From positions 27,569,275 through 27,633,274 of the forward strand of contig NC_030853.1 of NCBI RefSeq assembly GCF_000208745.1: 64,000 bases of DNA, given 5' to 3'. Shown in pieces: positions 62,005-64,000 of this stretch (position 1 is its first letter; every line of letters begins with the position of its first letter). Under the pieces are notes generated by a model, which was not told the origin of the DNA, made no database searches, and saw only the letters and a list, made by a program, of their open reading frames with translations. The position numbers and the translations under genes are program-made. Source of the DNA: Theobroma cacao. Its lineage: Eukaryota > Streptophyta > Magnoliopsida > Malvales > Malvaceae.

Positions 62005-62736
62005 TCACCTCTCTAATCTTCCTTTCTTAAGGGGAAACAGAGGAGGCAGTGCGCTGCTTTTCACTTGTGTGCAAATGGGCACATTTATCATTGGCCTTAT
62101 CCTAATGCTTGCTGATCTTGTTCTTTCCAACCCTTTCTTTATCCTCTTCACATGCTTATCTCGATTCCCAGACCCTTCTTTTCCTTCTTCTGCTGTAGCT
62201 ATGTCAGCCAGCGAGCTCGAAGAAGACGATGTTGAAGAGGAAGAAGACGATGGGGATAAAGAAGAAGCGCGCTGCTTCTTCAGCCTCAGCAACTCTTTCC
62301 ACAATACAGTACATTTCGGTGGCCTTGGAGATGGGTCATCGTCCACAAACCAACTCACCCTACTCTCCTCCTTGTTAACTTCTTCCTCCCCTTCCTCTTC
62401 AGAAGCTTTGGTTTTAAGGCTGATTTTGTTGAGCTTCTCGGAATGCTGCATTTGCCAAAAGGGAAGCAGCTTTCCTTCAAAGAAAAGCTCGTCCGCTGTC
62501 AACATGGCATGGCTGCTCACGTTGCTTGAAAGGAACTCAAATTCTGCAGCTCTTGCCTTGTCTTTCTCCCACTCCTTGGCCTCCTTCCCTTTGTCTTGCC
62601 CGTTTTCTTCATTTTGAGAATGTGGGTTGATGGAAATGAAGTTGTTTTCATCAAGGAAATCAGCAGAGAAAGAAATCCGGGGACTTGAAGTTGGCTCGAT
62701 AGTTCTAGAGGTTGCCTGAACAGCTTCCGGGGCCAT
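62005..62736 (-). CDS. DUF1645-type plant protein
   Basis: Intronless frame of 243 aa, a member of the plant-only DUF1645 group as far as I can judge; the molecular function is unknown. Family-like features in order: SPRISFSADF near the start (15-27), AAEFEFLSS (63-71), ADELFFEGKLLPF (81-93), and LWKELLRLKK (about 145-154). A serine-rich low-complexity run (about 161-177) and a basic C terminus (KHVKRIKKGLERTRSASIRIRP) follow. There is no signal peptide or membrane segment; it is probably nuclear or cytosolic. By position it could match At3g05980/At5g19340, which flank the same neighbours in Arabidopsis as I recall. A TATA box lies about 100 bases upstream. The long plus-strand ORF over the same bases is an antisense shadow. 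Confidence 0.82.
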   Translation of the reverse strand: MAPEAVQATSRTIEPTSSPRISFSADFLDENNFISINPHSQNEENGQDKGKEAKEWEKDKARAAEFEFLSSNVSSHAMLTADELFFEGKLLPFWQMQHSEKLNKISLKTKASEEEGEEEVNKEESRVSWFVDDDPSPRPPKCTVLWKELLRLKKQRASSLSPSSSSSSTSSSSSSLADIATAEEGKEGSGNRDKHVKRIKKGLERTRSASIRIRPMINVPICTQVKSSALPPLFPLKKGRLER

Positions 62737-62835
62737 TCTTTGGATTCAGGAAATCAATGGACAAAATATAATTTTTTGGAAATTTGGCCTGTGGGGTGTG
62801 TTCCTGTCTGAATGAGATATGCATGGGATTTGTGA

Positions 62836-62843
62836 TTTATAAA
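62836..62843 (-). promoter_or_regulatory. TATA box of the DUF1645 gene
   Basis: Minus-strand TTTATAAA follows a C-rich stretch and lies about 100 bases before the start codon at 62736. Confidence 0.55.
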
Positions 62844-62849
62844 GGGGGG

Positions 62850-64000
62850 GAAGATGCCTTTTAAGAGTTTCTTTGCTGTAAACTTTTATTATTTATTTAT
62901 TTCTCATCACTTTTGTTTTGTTAGTGTTACTTTGTTAGTAAATGGAGTGGACGGTGAGATTATAAAAACCAAGTGGTCTGGTGAAGCCGAAACAAGTGAG
63001 CTAATGTGGTGTTTAGTATATTGAAAACAGCACATGGATACTTCTCCACGAGAAGTACAGGACAAAAAGGATTTCTCCCTTTGGGTTTTGCATGCAATTC
63101 TAAACCATCATTTCCCTCATTCTTTTTTCTCTCTCTTTCTCGAGAAAAAGTAAAAACTAAGAAATTTCCTGTTCCATTCCTGTCCTGAAGCTGGCATCTC
63201 TCACAATTGGTGGCTGGAAAAAGAGATACCATTTGTTAAAAAAAAAAAAACATTTACAGTTAGTCATTGGGCATGTAATTTTCTTTGCTTCCCGGGTAAA
63301 CTTTGAAAAGAGTGATGAGAGAAAAATATATACATTCCAGGTTATTGCAGATTAAGATGACCGTTACAAGAATTTACTAGTGATAGAAAAAAAAAGACAC
63401 GTTACCAAAATGTGAATAATTAATTTATGAAAACCCATATTAAATAAAAAATAAATGTTTTAGCATTTAGCAATAATTAAAAAAGACAGTTAAATTTTCA
63501 GTGAGTTGAAGATTTCGTTATGATGGTATTGGTCTTGGCTTTAAGAGGGAAAGCAAGAGCAGCGAAAGATGGAAAAAGAATTATATAGGTTATCTGCTTA
63601 TCTTTTAAGTTTTTAAGCTTTAATGATGGTGGCAGTTGATTAATAATTAATTAAATTGGATCAGTCAAGGGAGATAAAGCTTTGTTTGTTTGACTCTTTT
63701 CTGCCTACAGGATAATAACATGGAAGGAGTCTCCAGCATGTGATCACATGAGAGTAATTTCTACCCATGTGACAACTGAATCAACTACATATAAGGTTAG
63801 TCTTTTATTGACCAATGTACCCCTTGAATTAGCTTTGACCCTTATGGTATACCTTGTTATTTTCCCTATCGGTATAAGGGTATTTTCGGTCATCGAAAAA
63901 AATAATTCAAGTGGTAGATATCATGTCTGGTTCCTGAAAAGCTACCTTCAAGATTTGCACATCTCTAATTAAATCCAGACAGCTAATAATTAACATAATG
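62850..64000. other. Upstream region of the DUF1645 gene to the window edge
   Basis: Promoter and intergenic sequence with A runs (63238-63250) and AT-rich tracts. No gene could be supported. The short plus-strand ORF ending near 63972 has no recognised motif. Confidence 0.5.

Noticed and set aside
61946..62617. 223-codon plus-strand ORF over the DUF1645 gene
   Set aside because: It is antisense to a frame with family motifs, and its Ser/Leu-rich composition is what an antisense shadow of acidic and Ser-rich codons gives.
1..64000. CRISPR arrays, phage or bacterial mobile genes, tRNA or rRNA genes
   Set aside because: None seen. The repeats are single duplications or microsatellites, and the only tRNA-like signal is an A/B-box pair without a full cloverleaf.

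Overview
This window is plant nuclear DNA, almost certainly from a eudicot. It has AT-rich intergenic DNA and introns, GT-AG introns throughout, and gene products of plant-specific architecture (KAPP, WPP-domain RanGAP, ARM-BTB ARIA, plant CXE carboxylesterases). A rosid, possibly Malvaceae, is my guess; the sequence alone does not settle the species. I found no bacterial, phage or CRISPR content and no intact transposon protein.

Nine protein-coding genes could be joined, exon by exon, into open frames of the expected family length: KAPP-like PP2C phosphatase (+, 4870-11996, 13 exons, 587 aa); SPOUT RNA methyltransferase of the C9orf114/CENP-32 type (+, 12667-16317, 11 exons, 363 aa); SWI2/SNF2 remodeller of the CHR12/CHR23 (MINUSCULE) type (+, 17714-26984, 12 exons, 1127 aa); RanGAP (-, 27838-29451, one coding exon behind a leader intron, 537 aa); 40S ribosomal protein S16 (-, 33792-34226, 144 aa); two tandem carboxylesterases (-, 35825-36784 and 39588-40562) with a broken third copy between them (about 37765-38105); ARIA-type ARM/BTB protein (-, 43290-50297, 19 exons, 704 aa); a secreted malectin-like plus LRR protein without kinase (+, 54399-60817, 9 exons, 518 aa); and a DUF1645-type protein (-, 62005-62736, 243 aa).

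The order KAPP, SPOUT, CHR23, RanGAP, ARIA matches, as I remember it, Arabidopsis chromosome 5 At5g19280 to At5g19330. The CHR12, LRR and unknown-protein part also recalls At3g05980 to At3g06010. The window therefore looks like the unfractionated ancestral block of two Arabidopsis duplicates, with RPS16 and the carboxylesterase cluster set into it. The genes are not an operon. Shared themes are growth and receptor signalling (KAPP, malectin-LRR), chromatin and growth arrest (CHR12/23), nuclear envelope and Ran (RanGAP), and ABA response (ARIA).

The gene deserts at 1-4.8 kb, 30.7-33.7 kb, 38.1-39.6 kb, 40.6-43.2 kb and 50.5-54.3 kb hold small repeats and non-autonomous element remnants. The clearest is a roughly 500 bp LINE-like 3' fragment at 41191-41692, flanked by 14 bp target-site duplications; a neighbouring repeat copy preserves the empty site. 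Several recent local tandem duplications lie in introns and leaders. The most suggestive regulatory signal is a perfect mitosis-specific activator (MSA) element upstream of the SPOUT/CENP-32-type gene. I did not find a convincing new biological system.
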